64,000 nucleotides of DNA from the NCBI GenBank assembly GCA_023333565.1, contig JAJKFH010003627.1, positions 5,065,501-5,129,500 of the forward strand. The letters run 5' to 3'. The DNA comes from Puffinus mauretanicus. Taxonomy: Eukaryota > Chordata > Aves > Procellariiformes > Procellariidae. The position numbers and the translations under genes were made by a program. Below, piece after piece: positions 36,241 through 49,129 of the stretch (position 1 is the stretch's first letter; the number at the start of each line of letters is the position of its first letter). The notes beneath the pieces are model-generated. The model was given only the letters and a program-made list of their open reading frames with translations, was not told the DNA's origin and searched no databases.

Positions 36241-38875
36241 TCAGCTCTGCGTCACAAATTTGAGAAAACATTTTTCCTGCAATAGTGTCTTGATTAATCG
36301 ACTCTTGCTTGGCAGTGCATGTGCTAGCAGTGTCTCAGAGTCCTAGTATCCTGTTTTGTGAACCTTTTAAAGGTCGTCTTCTCCATTTTGCACAGCTGTC
36401 ATATCCTGTCACAGTTATTTCATGACTAAGTAGAAAGTATATTTTGCATCGAGTTTAAATGTGCCAAATAAAATGGGGAAATGGGAAGTATAGGTGGATG
36501 AAAAAGTAAAGGTTTTACCTCATAGACAGTACTGAAGATAATCTTCCAGATGTGATAAATCCATGTCTTTAGATGATTTATGTTGCAGTTAGCTGTGCAT
36601 CCAGGCAGAGAAAAATTAATAGAACAGAACCTGAAAGTTTTGGAAAACAAACAGGAGATAAAAGTATTTGGAAACACAGAAACTGTTCTCCACCACAATA
36701 ATAATTTTAAACAATTCAGTCCTGCTAATCAAAAATATTCTGAGAACAGAAAGCAAATTCAGAGGGCTCCAGCATAAAGAACAGCAGGAATTTCCAGAGG
36801 TTTAAAAGGACCACCTTCCCCAAATATTTCTGAATATATTTCTAGATAAATTTATAGTACATTATGCATTTTGCTGAAATTTATCTCAACTTATATATGG
36901 GACAAGAGGAAGAGTCAAATAAGAATTATATAATCTATGAGTTTCCAAATAACCTAAAAATATGCTATTAGAGGATAAATAGAAATTTCAGAAATAGAAG
37001 TCAGTGTTCAGTGATTTCAATTTTTAAAATTGAAATAGACACTAAGTTCAGAGATCCGTTTAGAAACATTATGTTGCATGTTACTGTATATCTGCTAGAC
37101 CAACTACAGCAAATAAGTAATGAAGAGTTTTGAGATATGTTGAATACTGTAAATTTTCTCATTTCTTCTTGCATCTGCAAAGTCATTTAGTGCATATTTT
37201 TCTGTAACTTTGTTACACTTACAAACCCTTACGTTATTTAGGATTACTTGTATCTGGTTTTTTTCCAGTTTTGATTTGTGAAGGAAAAAAAACAGGTAAG
37301 ACTGGACAATGTGCAAAGAGAATCCCAGTTTAGTGACTAGTTCATGAATAATGACTTTTTTTTTTTTCCTAGTAACATCCTCTTCATGATGTTATTTATT
37401 TTTTTATATTTGTCTTTCTAATTAATGTATATGAAAAATTAAAAACAGTGTTTCCCTTATGGATAGAAATAATAGACTGGCATAGTTAATTTTCTGCATT
37501 TAGACACCTTCTTTTCATACGGTCTTCTCTGTGAGTAGTGTTGTGGTCACCCCGTATGATTTGCATTGTGAAGATTACAGTTTAAAACTGATCTAATGTA
37601 ATCCCGTTCCAACTGCATGTGTTTTCATTATCTGATATTTTTAATGTGCTCTCCAGAAAGCCAGCTTGCTTTGTCTGAAATTTTAGTACTATTTTAAAGC
37701 TTGTATGAAAAAAGAGAGACTGTCCCAACGGGAACGGGATGGCTAAACTAAGAATTGAGAAGAATTAACAAAGAATCACCTGAGAGAGCACAAAAATCTT
37801 GCTTTTGATGCTGAGTGCAGGCAGAAATCTGTAGGCAGGACTCTCGATGTACAGTTGGGTTTCACTCCTCCTCCTCTTGGACCCCAGTACTGTGTGAATC
37901 AAACTGCCTCACTTCTCTTGTCTAGACAGAGTTTTACCCAGGTTTATTCAAGGAGCTTTTCCTCAGGCCTCCTGATACTTATAGCAATGATACTCTTGAG
38001 CCTGCAGCCATACAGAATCTGTAATAAAAAGAATGAGATGCTAGGTATGGCCCTGGGAATTTCCCACACTGTAAACCATACAGGCAGATAGGTGTAAACC
38101 CTTGAGAAAACGCTTGTGGAGGCTTCTGCAAATGAATCCTACAGGCTTCGTGCCACTGTACTTAAAACACCTTACCACTGGGAATAACACTGGAACTGGT
38201 ATTTTCACCCAGACTGGAAGCCACCGTTTAAAGTGTCATTGTACATCCTTTTTCTTAGTAGCACCTCGAGCTGTTTATATTTCATTGAATTTAATAGTCT
38301 GTTTTCATGCTGCTGCAGATTTGCCGAACAGTTAATTTAAAAAGTATTAAAAAAAATTGCTGGGGCTGAGGAAGCATTGAGGAAGCTGGATTCTTCATGG
38401 CTTGAAAGATGTAAAGTTGTTTTTTGACTATAAGGTAAATTTGCTGGGTGTTTGTGCTAAAATTATCCACAGTGAAACAGTTAATAATAGTAACATCAGG
38501 GAGTTAAAAAGTGCAGTTCACACAGCTTAGAGTTCGCACCTCTACCTGTTTGTAGACCTGGGAGGATATAACGCTGTATTGGATTATATTCTCTTCATAT
38601 TGTTAAGTTGTTAAAAGTCATAAAGGAGGAATACTTCACCGTGATCATGCTGATTTTGTAGCAAAGGGGAAGAATCACAGAGCGCTTGAATACCAAGATT
38701 AGGGCAAGAACAACAGACTGAGTTAACGGGAATAAAAACCAGACTGTAACACAGAGACATCTGTAATTACAACATGTCCCTTTCACGCTTTTCCCCTCTC
38801 CCTGCTTCTGGATAGCGTTAGGAAAGTATTTTTAAGGTAATTTAGGAATGTGCCCAAGTCCTGCCTTTTTGGACT
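36241..38875. other. AT-rich noncoding DNA
   Basis: Nothing gene-like is supported. It includes the palindrome at 37014 and T runs near 37356-37368. Confidence 0.55.
37014..37036. repeat. 23-base near-perfect palindrome
   Basis: ATTTCAATTT and AAATTGAAAT are inverted copies around a 3-base centre. It is AT-rich, could extrude as a small cruciform, and has no known function. Confidence 0.75.
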
Positions 38876-38969
38876 AAAAGTTTTGCAGCACTTCATACAA
38901 TGCTGGACCACTCACCGTGGGACTCCCATTTACATCTTTACATTGTTTTACAGATATGACTAAACCTAT

Positions 38970-39062
38970 TTTTTCATTAATTAGCTTGTAAGCTTTTGTG
39001 GCAGGGACCAAGTCATTGTTACATCTCTGTACAATGCTTAGTCCAATGGGATCATTATTATT
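38970..39062 (+). mobile_element. ancient amniote interspersed repeat, 3' end
   Basis: TAGCTTGTAAGCTTTTGTGG, CAGGGACCAAGTCATTGTTA, CATCTCTGTACAATGCTTAG and TCCAATGGGATCATTATTAT match a family common in reptile and bird genomes ('gagcttgtaagctctttggggcagggaccatctct...tgtacagcgcctagcacaatggggtcc...aataataat'). I recognise the pattern but cannot give its library name with confidence; a LINE of the CR1/L3 group is likely. Confidence 0.6.
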
Positions 39063-41500
39063 CATATCAGAGCCAGCTTAAGTCTTCTCAGCAGCGTAGG
39101 CAAAATTGAATTTTGTTGCCCCTGGGAGAGCTGACAGGGTCGGTGAGGTTTTTCAAGGGGATATGGTGTAGGGAACATGGCGAGCTTTCACTGTTGGGAG
39201 TGTCAATATGTTTGAAATGATTGTGAGATGTTTGGGCATGCTGCAGAATAAGGCTGGATTATTTTACCTACTTAATTTTCCACCTCCCTTCAGCTTGCCC
39301 TCTCCTGCTGAAAAGCAGGGGCCTTACCTGACGCCCTTTGTCTCACAGAGGCAATTTGAGGCCAGAGCCAGGGATGCTGAATGTTGGCCGCTTCTTTTGC
39401 TGGCTGGCTAGGATGAAAACACCCCGTGTGGGATGTGATCCACAGAACCGATGCTTTCTAAGCACAGGAATGCGTGCAAGGCACAGAAATATGTCACACA
39501 CCACAGTGGTATACAAACACTTAAAACCTACATGAGGGTCATCGTAGTATTGTTACTTCCCCTTTTGTTCCAGCATCTTTAGCTTTGCACAAACCAACTC
39601 TGCAAGCAGCACATACACAGCCTAAAAGGATAAAGTAACTATTGTCCAACACACGCAAAAAATAGTTGGGATTTAATGAGCTGCAAGGCTAAGCATTAGC
39701 ATGCTCGCTACCTAGAAGGGTCTTTGCTGGCTAGCAAAATCTCTGCAAAAGCCTTTGTGGCCTGTTGGAGCTCCTCCTTGGTGTTGCTGAGTTGCCATCT
39801 TCTACCTGCCCCAACATGGGCATGGATGCACACACCTCCAACGACTGAGCAGCTCTTGGCTCTCAGCTCAGCCAGTGACCAGAGTACTCCTGACTAAACC
39901 CTGTTTTTGTTTGTTTGTTTTACTTTGTTATACCTTTCCATGTTGGTGTCTCTCTGTAATTTCACCTTTCTACAGACTTTCTTATAGCTCTGTCTCATGA
40001 TTTTAGCAATTTCCTGAGAAACTGGATGGCAATAGGGGCTGGGGCGGCTGCTGACAGAGGTTACAGTATGGACCTTACCTGAGCTTGGCTGGTCTCTAGT
40101 GTGGGCTGCATCACAGCATCACAGCAGTGTAGAAATGAGAGCTGTGTGGTGTGGGTCAGCGCTCTGTGGAGTGAAATGAATGTGGAGGAGGAATGGAGAC
40201 TGCAGTGTGAACCTGTGTCGTGTTTTGCAGACTTACAGGAGGGCCCAGCAAGTGTGGCATCTCGTCCTGCTTGCTTAAGACCTTGTCATGCTCCTCAATA
40301 GTGTAATGGCAAGCAGGGACTGTGAGATGAAAGCCAAAGTAGAAACAGTGTGGATCATAGATACAATCCTAGCGGAGCTTCCAAAACCAGAACTCTTTCA
40401 ATTTTTTTTGTTGCTAAGAAATACGAAAGTATGACAAATGATAAGGTGACTGCAGCAAACCGCGTTATCCATAGTCATTCAGATAGGTCTCTTGATTGTG
40501 AAAGAAAATAGTGTTGTCTTTCAAGGTTCAACCTAGCTAAAACAATACATCTGGAGAGGAAACATTTATTGCCAAAAATATTCTTCAGCTAGGGAAAAAA
40601 TTATTAAAAGCTTTGTTGAAAAGGTATATTCTTCTCTATGGCTACTGATATTTCAAAACAACAATATCAAATGTTTTTAATACTTTTTCATCCCTATATA
40701 GTTATTTGATTACTTTCAAGAAGAAAGTGAAAGTGTCTTGGAAATATCTGGTAATATAAAAGGTAGAGTGTGACCAAATGTTTTGAACTTTGAGAGTGTG
40801 TTATCCTTTGCAGCTGATAATGCTAGTATTAACTTACAGAGGCACCAGTCTGACTGCAGACTAACAGAAAACAAGAATAAATATTTACTTTCAGTTATTG
40901 CCCTTTTCATGATATTCTGCATAATATAGCAAAATAATCATTACTTATAGGCATGTAACAGGAGTCCTGATAATTTTTTCTTGCAATATTATTGATATCT
41001 CAGTTGGTCAGCGTTTGAAACATGAAAATGATGAGACATGTCCGTGGGATAATTATCTTTATATCCTGTAGTAGAAAGGATCTTAAAAAATGTTCCATCT
41101 ATAAAATTTTTCTGTTGTAGGTAAGTGAAGATTACGCAGTTTTAATCTTATAATTCTTTGAGAATAAAAAAGATGGGCATGATTCAGAGTTTGTTAAATG
41201 TTACCTAGGCTTCTGTTACAATGTTTGAAAACTTTTTCTGTTTCTGAAGCTGTCTAAAATCTGATCATTGCTCAACTTTGACATAATGCCTTAATTAAAG
41301 GGTAGGTTGCAACAACATATTTGCAACAAGTTCTGTCAAAAATGTAACTCGTCTGAAAACAAATCCTGATAGAACGGAAAGGAAGGAAAAGGGTTATATT
41401 CAGTAACAAGTATTTGATTTCAGAAAAGAAAATTACCATGGCCTGTAGATTTTCATGCACATTTTTGGAGTTTTCAATTAGGAAATTGTCAATCTTGAAA
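39063..41500. other. noncoding DNA, GC-richer at 39.1-40.3 kb
   Basis: The 39.1-40.3 kb part has visibly higher GC and more short open frames (up to 67 codons) on the plus strand, but none has a recognisable domain or is bounded by convincing splice sites. The remainder is AT-rich. Confidence 0.45.
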
Positions 41501-42189
41501 TCTTTTTTTTCTCAATTTCTTAAAATCTGTAGAATTTACATCTGGTTTTATCTTCAAATACATCAAGAGAAAGAATAGCTTATTCAGTAATGCATGTAAA
41601 GGGCTTTATGGATTTATTAAAAGAAAAGATGGATTATGAAGTTTTAAAAATGATCATAAATCTGATTTGAATAACATATACAAGCTTAGAGTAACTAAGT
41701 TTAATACCTGATAGTAGTAGAAATGCACATCTTAGGGAAAAACATGACATACTAAGTAAAGTGCTGTTTACTTGAATTATTAGGTGTTACAGTTTTCTTC
41801 TTGTGTCTCCCCCAGGTTGCTAGCCAACAGGGTAGCCTCTTACTTCCCCATGTGTAGAAAACCTTACAAGTTCTGTGTACCCAAAACTGTGACCTCCATT
41901 TCTACTAATGTGGCATTGCTCTTCACATACTAATATTCTAGCTGTCCTTATTATTGTAGTTGTCACTCCTCATTTGTTTTTATGAACATGATTCAACAAG
42001 TCCCAAGCAAGGTACTTGTGCAAAATGGTGCCAAAGAATAACTGAAACATGGTAGAGTGGTGTAGAACAACACAGCTTCCAAGATGTTATAATTAACTTT
42101 GACATGCTAATAGTTATTTAACATAGAAAATGTTCTCTTTCTGATATTAAAAAATAATTTGGAGAGAGGTGCAGAATGACAGAGAAAAG

Positions 42190-42480
42190 ATGACCTTTTC
42201 CAAAGGCACCAACTCTCATCTTGCAAATTTAAAACTACAGTAAGTTGCAAATATTTTCTGCTTCATAAAGGGAACTTGTGAGGAAGAAGCATTAATTTCT
42301 ACCTAATATAAGGGGTATGTATGTTACATAGAATATAATAAAGAAAAACTCCTGGTAAATGTGAGCCTTTTTTCTGGCCGGAGCATATTAATGAGTTAGA
42401 GGGAAAATATGCTGTACTTGAGATTTTGGGGAAATTTGAGTTAATTTGGCTTTGTTTGAGTTTCATATGGTTTCCTTGGA
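42190..42480 (+). repeat. diverged direct repeat, copy A
   Basis: This aligns in order and in the same orientation with copy B at 44428-44733. In the best part (from TAAGTTGCAAAT at 42241) I count about 56 identical bases of 64. Further shared blocks are CTGGTAAATGT, GAGCC/AAGCC with TTTTNTCTGGCC, ATATTAATG, and TTTCCTTGGA at the right end. Copy A lacks about 28 bases present in B near its right end, so one copy has gained or lost DNA. Confidence 0.85.
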
Positions 42481-43406
42481 AGACAGTCTTGTTTATACAG
42501 TCGCTTGTGCATAAATGTCTTGTGGAGTGGTAGGGGTTTTGCTTTTGTTTTTGGAAATACCTTGTAAACTCAGTCTTGTTGCAGATTTTAATTATCAGTA
42601 TTTAATTGATTACATGCATGAAAGAGGATACGCGTTTTCTTTTTCTCTCTCCTTTCCTCTCATTTTTTAATACAATATAGGCTGATATACATACATAAGA
42701 TCTATTTTCAGACAGATATACATTTTTAAGAAAACACAATTACCAATGAAAATTCCGCATTCCTACAAGTTGGAAGATAATAATATTAGAATCATGTTAT
42801 ATAATAATATAAAGGATTTATGCAACATTTATTTATACAGATATCTGGATCTTACTATTGGTATAAGAAAAAGAAAATAATGCATTGGAAGTAAATAAAT
42901 ATTTAATTAAATATGGTTCAAACTTCTCTGGTGAGAAGGTGATTCCCTTGACAGTGGGATTTAAACCCTTATCTCTGCTCTATGACTTTGGACACTGCCT
43001 TGTAGTTGGCAGCAAATGAGAAATTTCAGAGTAAACAGCTACAAGCAGGCAAATATCGTAGACAAACCCAGTTGCTACTGCAGTTCTTCTGTGTAAAAGC
43101 TTCAGAGATATGATTAAAGTTGAAACCTAAATGGAGATAAAACAAATAGGCCGAAGCTAAGTCTAAAAGGTAAAGCAGAAAAGGTTTATTTATTTTTAGG
43201 TAATGAGATTACTGTTTAAATTGCATTTCATCTCATTATGGGACTGTTAACGTCTGTTACCTCTTTTTCTGACATTAAGTTACCATATACTGCAGATTCC
43301 AGCTAATGACTTTTTGAGGGAGACATTTAGGACATTTCCTAGGAGAGGTTATATTCATTTTTCTACTGCAGAAAAAGATTGGAATTTTTTTTTTAACATA
43401 CCAGCG

Positions 43407-43490
43407 AGTTAATTTATCTGATTAAGGATTAATTATGATAATACGGTCCCAATGATTAGCTACCTTCAATGTAAAATTTGACTTCATATA
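43407..43490. promoter_or_regulatory. TAAT-rich segment, possible homeodomain-bound element
   Basis: Several homeodomain-type core motifs cluster here: AGTTAATTTA, TGATTAAGG, GATTAATTATG, GATAATA and CCAATGATTAGC. Such clusters occur in conserved developmental enhancers, but AT-rich DNA also produces them by chance, so this is inference only. Confidence 0.25.
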
Positions 43491-43590
43491 TTACAGATCT
43501 CTAGATTAAATAGCTTGATAGTCTTTGACCTGGTATTGACCTGATGTTTTGAAAGTACTTTTTTTGACCAAGGTGGGAACAATTCTATTT

Positions 43591-43640
43591 AGGGCCAAGT
43601 TCTGCAACCTCGATTCATGCTGAGTTGCATTTTTTTTCAG
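43591..43640 (+). mobile_element. possible ancient amniote repeat fragment
   Basis: AGGGCCAAGTTCTGCAACCT followed by TGAGTTGCA resembles the start of the common reptile and bird repeat 'gggccaaattctgc...cagttacac'. It is short and tentative. Confidence 0.35.
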
Positions 43641-44427
43641 TCAAATTTTTTTATAAAGTAAATATTACTGTTGGTGTACAAAAGTATTATTCACCATTAA
43701 ATTGGTCAAATGCCTGTATGCAAATGTTGTGTTGAAGTGCATGTTTTGCTCACAGATGAAAGCTGCTGGTTTGTTTTTTTTTAAATCTAAGAGAAGTAAT
43801 CTTTTATACATTGAAGTTCATAAAAATTAAACTGACCTTTTGGTATTTTTTGTGGGAGTGAACCATGCACCTTAAACACTTATTAATCCCTTTGTAAGTG
43901 ATATGACAGAATTCTGTCATAACAGGTCGAAGCATGAAAGTAAATTAATGTTTATACCAGCTGAAACCATTCCTGGTTTCCTGATGAGTACTTCAGTATA
44001 GTGGACAGCTTACTTTTCATATAAATAAAAATACATATCAAATGATAGGACCTTCAAAATATTCTGACAAATCCAGTGATTGTAGCAGAATATCATGCAA
44101 AGGCACTGAGCTGAATTTTGACATAATAGCCCAGATTTTGTTTTTCTAGAAAGCAGAAGTTTCTGTTTTTCTGTAGTTTATTTCTTTTCCTTTGGATTTA
44201 CTCACAGATGATAATCATTCCATAATAAAATGATTATGCATTAGTAAAGCTAAGGGAAACATGAGAATGCTGAGACAATACCAAATTAGTTAATAACCCC
44301 AGCAAAATTTGTATTAAATATCTAGGGAGTTAAACACTTTCTATTTAAAAGAAACAGAACATAACTACTTGACATAAGAAGTGCATTTAAAGGAAAAAAG
44401 GTCAAGGAGGAAATCTCTGTGTTAATA

Positions 44428-44733
44428 TGACCCCATTTAAACACATCCACTTTCATCTTTTGTAAATTCTAAACCACAATAAGTTGCAAATGTTTCCTGC
44501 TTCATAATAAGAACTTGTGAGGGAGAATCATTTATTTCTACCTGACATGTATCTAACGTGATCAAGAAAAATTCCTGGTAAATGTAAGCCTTTTGTCTGG
44601 CCAGGGTATATTAATGGGTTAGAAGAAAAATGTTTATGCTCTATTTAGGATTTTTGAAAAGTGGAGTTGTTTTGATTTTGTTTGAATTTAATGTTAATGG
44701 CAATGATGATGATATCTGATAGATTTCCTTGGA
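44428..44733 (+). repeat. diverged direct repeat, copy B
   Basis: This is the partner of copy A, about 2.24 kb downstream in the same orientation. Compared with A it carries an extra segment near 44696-44723 containing a short GATGATGAT run, after which homology resumes at TTTCCTTGGA. No target duplications or poly(A) tail are evident at either copy, so the mechanism (local duplication or two insertions of one family) is undecided. Confidence 0.85.
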
Positions 44734-46859
44734 GTTACTGAATATTTTTCAGGATTGACCACACTGTCTAAGATGGAATAGACTTTCATTTAACTGTGTA
44801 TATGTAGCCCTGTGTACCGAGCTGAGCAGATATGATGTCTAATTGAAAAGAGCAGCTATGTGGCTGAGAGTAATGGAGATTAATTAATGTAGTTTTATTG
44901 CTAGAGAATTGTTTGTGATAAATTTTGCAGTTATTCTGAACACAATAGGAATATGAGAGACTGGATTATAATTGGCATGGGGTTGAAGGATGTCCCAGTT
45001 TATTTTCTTTCACTATTGCATTTTTCCTACCTAAATTGTTTTTTTTTTTCCAGACCAGATCTTTCCTATACTTAGTTTTAGTAAATGGTTTAAATACTTG
45101 ACATCAAATTCTGTCAATGTGCAAATAGGTTTAATGCTGCTTTCAGTAAGATTTTCCCCTATATAGACCAGGGCTGCAACTGGCTGGCCAAACATGATTT
45201 GTTCAAGTAAGGATTTCAACCTGGAACAATAATGCAGCTTTAGCATCTTCCCCAACAAAATCCCATTTAATATCATTAAATTATTCTCTTATGTCAGTTT
45301 TGATTATGTTACAAGTACTATAGAGTTTGAAACACTGGTACAATAATAATATGCTATATTCATAAATTTTCTGTAATTAGTTCAATTTGTAATTTAAAAT
45401 ATTAAGAGAGAAAATGGTTTTTTTTTGAGCAAATTGCATGTAAAGGATGACTGCAGCAATATTAGTAAAAGGCAGGAAGCTATATCATTGCTAATCAATC
45501 TAGAGAGCTCTGTCTCTTACAGATGTCAATACAAAGTTAAGTGCTAAAATAATTGTAGTGTAGGCTTTCTCATAATTACTGTTGTTCATTTGGTATGTTG
45601 TGCAAAAAAAAGAAAAGAGGAATTTGCTTTGCAGTCAGCAGCCACAAATCTCTAAGGAGAAGGAAAGAAGATAGCAGAAGGCTGATAGTCATCCATCATT
45701 CCTGACAATTTCACAGCCTAGAATAACTTGACAGAGACCCAGAACAAAATGTTGTTGAGAATTGAATGCTGCTAAGCTGAGTGAATTGACTTTCTGATGT
45801 CAAAGCAGGACCTGCTTGAAGTGGCTGATGATTTTCCTTTTCTGATTTCAGCAACACTGATGTTTAAACTGCCTTGTGGTATGAATGCTCTGAGCAGATT
45901 AGCAAGTGGGGAACTGTTTCAAAACTTTCTCTCTAGATCTTTTTAAGGACTTTATAAGATAATATGATTCTGGTCAGGAAGCATGTGGGTTTGAATCACA
46001 CCTAATATTAAAGAGGATTTGATCTTTACATCCTCTTGCTCCAGACAGTCAGAAGCAGGTGTAAGGAATCAGAATTGTTCCTAACATGTCTTGAAACAGA
46101 AATTTTTCAAGACCTGGCTCACATAATCTCGATTTCTCTTTGGTGCTGTACTAGCTACCCTTTTATTATCCTTGGATAGGTGGAATCAGTTTGTTACTGG
46201 ACAAACTCTGTCTCAGTGCAGAACATGGGAATGAATTGACTATCTTTGAATCCCTCCCCATTTTTTTTTTTAAATTAAAACATTCTTGCATTGTGTTTAG
46301 AACAGGTGCAAAGTCTCTTCATTATAAAATTAGAATGATGTAAGTTGTTACATAGTTTTTATTTAGGTAGCATTGGTATACAAAGGAGATAATTTTCCAG
46401 CTATTTATTTGGAAAAAACATGATACTGGAAATGTTCCTAAATTATGATAATTAGACATTTATTTACCAATAAATATTGCCAGTTTTATCTACTATTCAA
46501 AGACTAACCTTCTAAATTGCTTACAACCATTAAAATGCATGAAGAACACAAACTGCAGGGTTTAAATGGAAAGAGCTCTTGTTTTGTAAAAGACACATTA
46601 TATCTTAGAAGTGTAAAAGAAATGGAATGTAAATAGGATGTGTGGGCTAAGCATGTCATCACTGATCAATAATGCAAAAGGTCTAGCAGGTTTATTTGTA
46701 AACCTAACAGCACAAATTTAGTCAGAGCGGGGCCTTGTACTGTACACGCAGGTATTTAAAGGTTAGGAACAAGGAATTTGATTAGTCTGGCAGATCCTCT
46801 GCTGTCATTCCCCAATCTCTTTGAATTGTTTCCAAATGTTTCTCACATTTCTGTTGTGC

Positions 46860-46875
46860 TTTTTTTTTTTTTTTT
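46860..46875. repeat. T16 homopolymer
   Basis: Uninterrupted run of 16 T. Confidence 0.9.
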
Positions 46876-47261
46876 GATTAATGGATGTGTTACCAATACA
46901 GTGCTTCATTGCTAATTTAACTCCACTATAGATTGGCATAAGGAACAGACATTTTTGAAGTGCCTTGATTCCCAGTAATGATATTATAGCAACTATCTTT
47001 ATGTTAGTGTAGTTATAGCCAATATAAAAAGGTTACAGTATCAAGCCTACTAGTCTACAACATTTTATCTCTGTTTCCAGTTTGCTTAAAAAAAGTAACG
47101 TATGATGCCTAATAGACTGAGGCATAGATGTAGTATTTTATGGCATCCACTGCAACCTTAAAGCAGCACTAAGAGACATAAAACTGAAAATTGTCAAGAC
47201 AGTTTTATTGTATCTTGGTGCTAAAATTAAAAAACCCTACACCACCTTAGGTAGCCTAGTG

Positions 47262-47303
47262 TGGTCCCTTCCCTCTCCCTCCTCTCTTCCTTCTGTTCCC
47301 CTC
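47262..47303. repeat. short polypyrimidine tract
   Basis: About 40 bases of CCTCTCC/CTTCC-type sequence with only one or two purines. No following AG-plus-exon structure is seen. Confidence 0.6.
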
Positions 47304-49129
47304 ATTGCACGAAAGAAGAAAACTTTAAGCTTTGCTAAGAGTTAAAGATTAACATATTAATAGAGAAAAAAGCTAGACATTCTCCCATTTGAAATTTAGG
47401 ACAATTGTATTCTGCATTTGTCTAGAAATCTTACCTAATCAATGTAGTCTATCCAAGATGAGGTTTCTAGGGATAAAATAACTATCATTGTCACATACTC
47501 ATCAAAAGTTATTTCTTTTAAATGATATCAAATATTTTGTCTGTCATTTATTCTGTTCTTTTTCAATAAATCAGATGTGAGAGCTACAATTTTCAGTGAA
47601 GCTCTTGTATCCCATTTACTGACAGTTACGCTGTAACTAGGTAGTTATATGCATTTCTGTGATGTAGAAACATGCAGGAATCTTTTTTTTACAGGGGCTA
47701 AATGTTTAAAAGAATGGATATATTTGTATTTTTATATGGGTGTCAAAAAAGAATATTTGACCTTTTAATAATTCATTATTTTCATGTACTTTTTAGTTTT
47801 ATGTTGTAAAACAGAAGTTGTTTGCAGATTGCAGAGTTTCTACAAATGCTTTTCAAGTGATCTGAAGTTGTCATCTGTCTGACAAAGATATTTTATTTGA
47901 GATATTCGTCACTTTCTGATGTTTGTGTTTTGTTTACACTGCTTCAGTAATTCACTTCTGGGACTAAAACTTGCTTTTGAGGTTTAGGCACACTGCAGGA
48001 TGCCAAAGAAGCATCAGATTCTTCTGTATTTGAAAGCTTTTGGGCCATCAAGAGATCAAAAGCTGCCAGAATCAAACCTGAGATCTGCCATTACAAAAAA
48101 GGCACTGACAATTCTTATTGTAAGAAGTCGTCCCAGGGGTGAAAGCAGCAAAGAGAACTGAACTGACCTGGCTTTTTCATAAGAAAAATCTGTATATGCA
48201 ATGGTATATTTCTTTGGGAAAATCATGTATACATATTACAATGAAGTCTGCCATAACACATTCTGGTGCTGAAATAACCATGTTAGCTCACTTAAACATC
48301 TATCAAGGTTAAAATAAATCTTAAAACCCAGTTGAGTTCAGCAATACCGAATTCTTGGGACAAGAGCTGCCCTGGTTTTGAACTATAATTTACTCTGCTA
48401 ATCTTGTATTTATATAGAGAAATGTATGAGCTGCAAAGAAAATATTTGAAACAGAAATTGAAAACATTGAAACAGATCTTTTAAATTTAGCAGATCATTT
48501 CTCAGGTTTACATTTCATGCAGATATGAATGATCATCATTTTTTATCTATTCTAATAAGTAACACAAGTCTTCTCAGCAAAAGTAAGTAACTATAGTAGT
48601 TCAACATTGTTACCAGTGGTTATGTTTGTAGTAAGACACTCTTCCTTTTCCCAGCTGCATTTTAGTAGAGTTTTTTAAATAATAAACATGCTGTTAATGT
48701 GATTAAAACCCTGAAGCTATTTACAGGAGTCTTCATATATGTTTATATCTGAATGTCTTTCAATTTTTCTCCTTGTTTGCTGTTGGTAAGGACATAATGC
48801 AAAACTACTATAGTTATCACGTTAAAACTTAGCAATAAGATCATCCAAGCAAATGCCTAGAACAATGTTATTTCAAAACGATCTATAAGAATTGTTCAAT
48901 AAAGAAAATGTTCCTTATATGTATAATTCAGCTTTATCTTTATTGATTTGTTCATATTTTTAATAGGTTTTAGAATTGTCAGTGTTCTAGTAAAATATCA
49001 TGTAATCTGGTTTATGGTTAGGGTAATAGAGTTACAAACTTGGACAAAATTTTAATCTATCCTGCAAGGCTGGGGTTTTTTCCCTATAGGCATTTCAGTC
49101 AATTACTTAAGGGAAAAAAGTCTTAAAAT

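Larger units (their letters stand above)
41501..49129. other. stop-dense, very AT-rich block (intergenic or intronic)
   Basis: Across about 7.6 kb only one ATG-started frame of at least 60 codons appears (minus strand, 45031-45276), far fewer than in the rest of the window. Inside lie the two copies of a diverged duplication (42.2 and 44.4 kb) and a TAAT-rich segment at 43.4 kb. No gene or RNA is recognised. Such blocks in vertebrate gene deserts often carry conserved noncoding elements, which I cannot test here. Confidence 0.55.
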
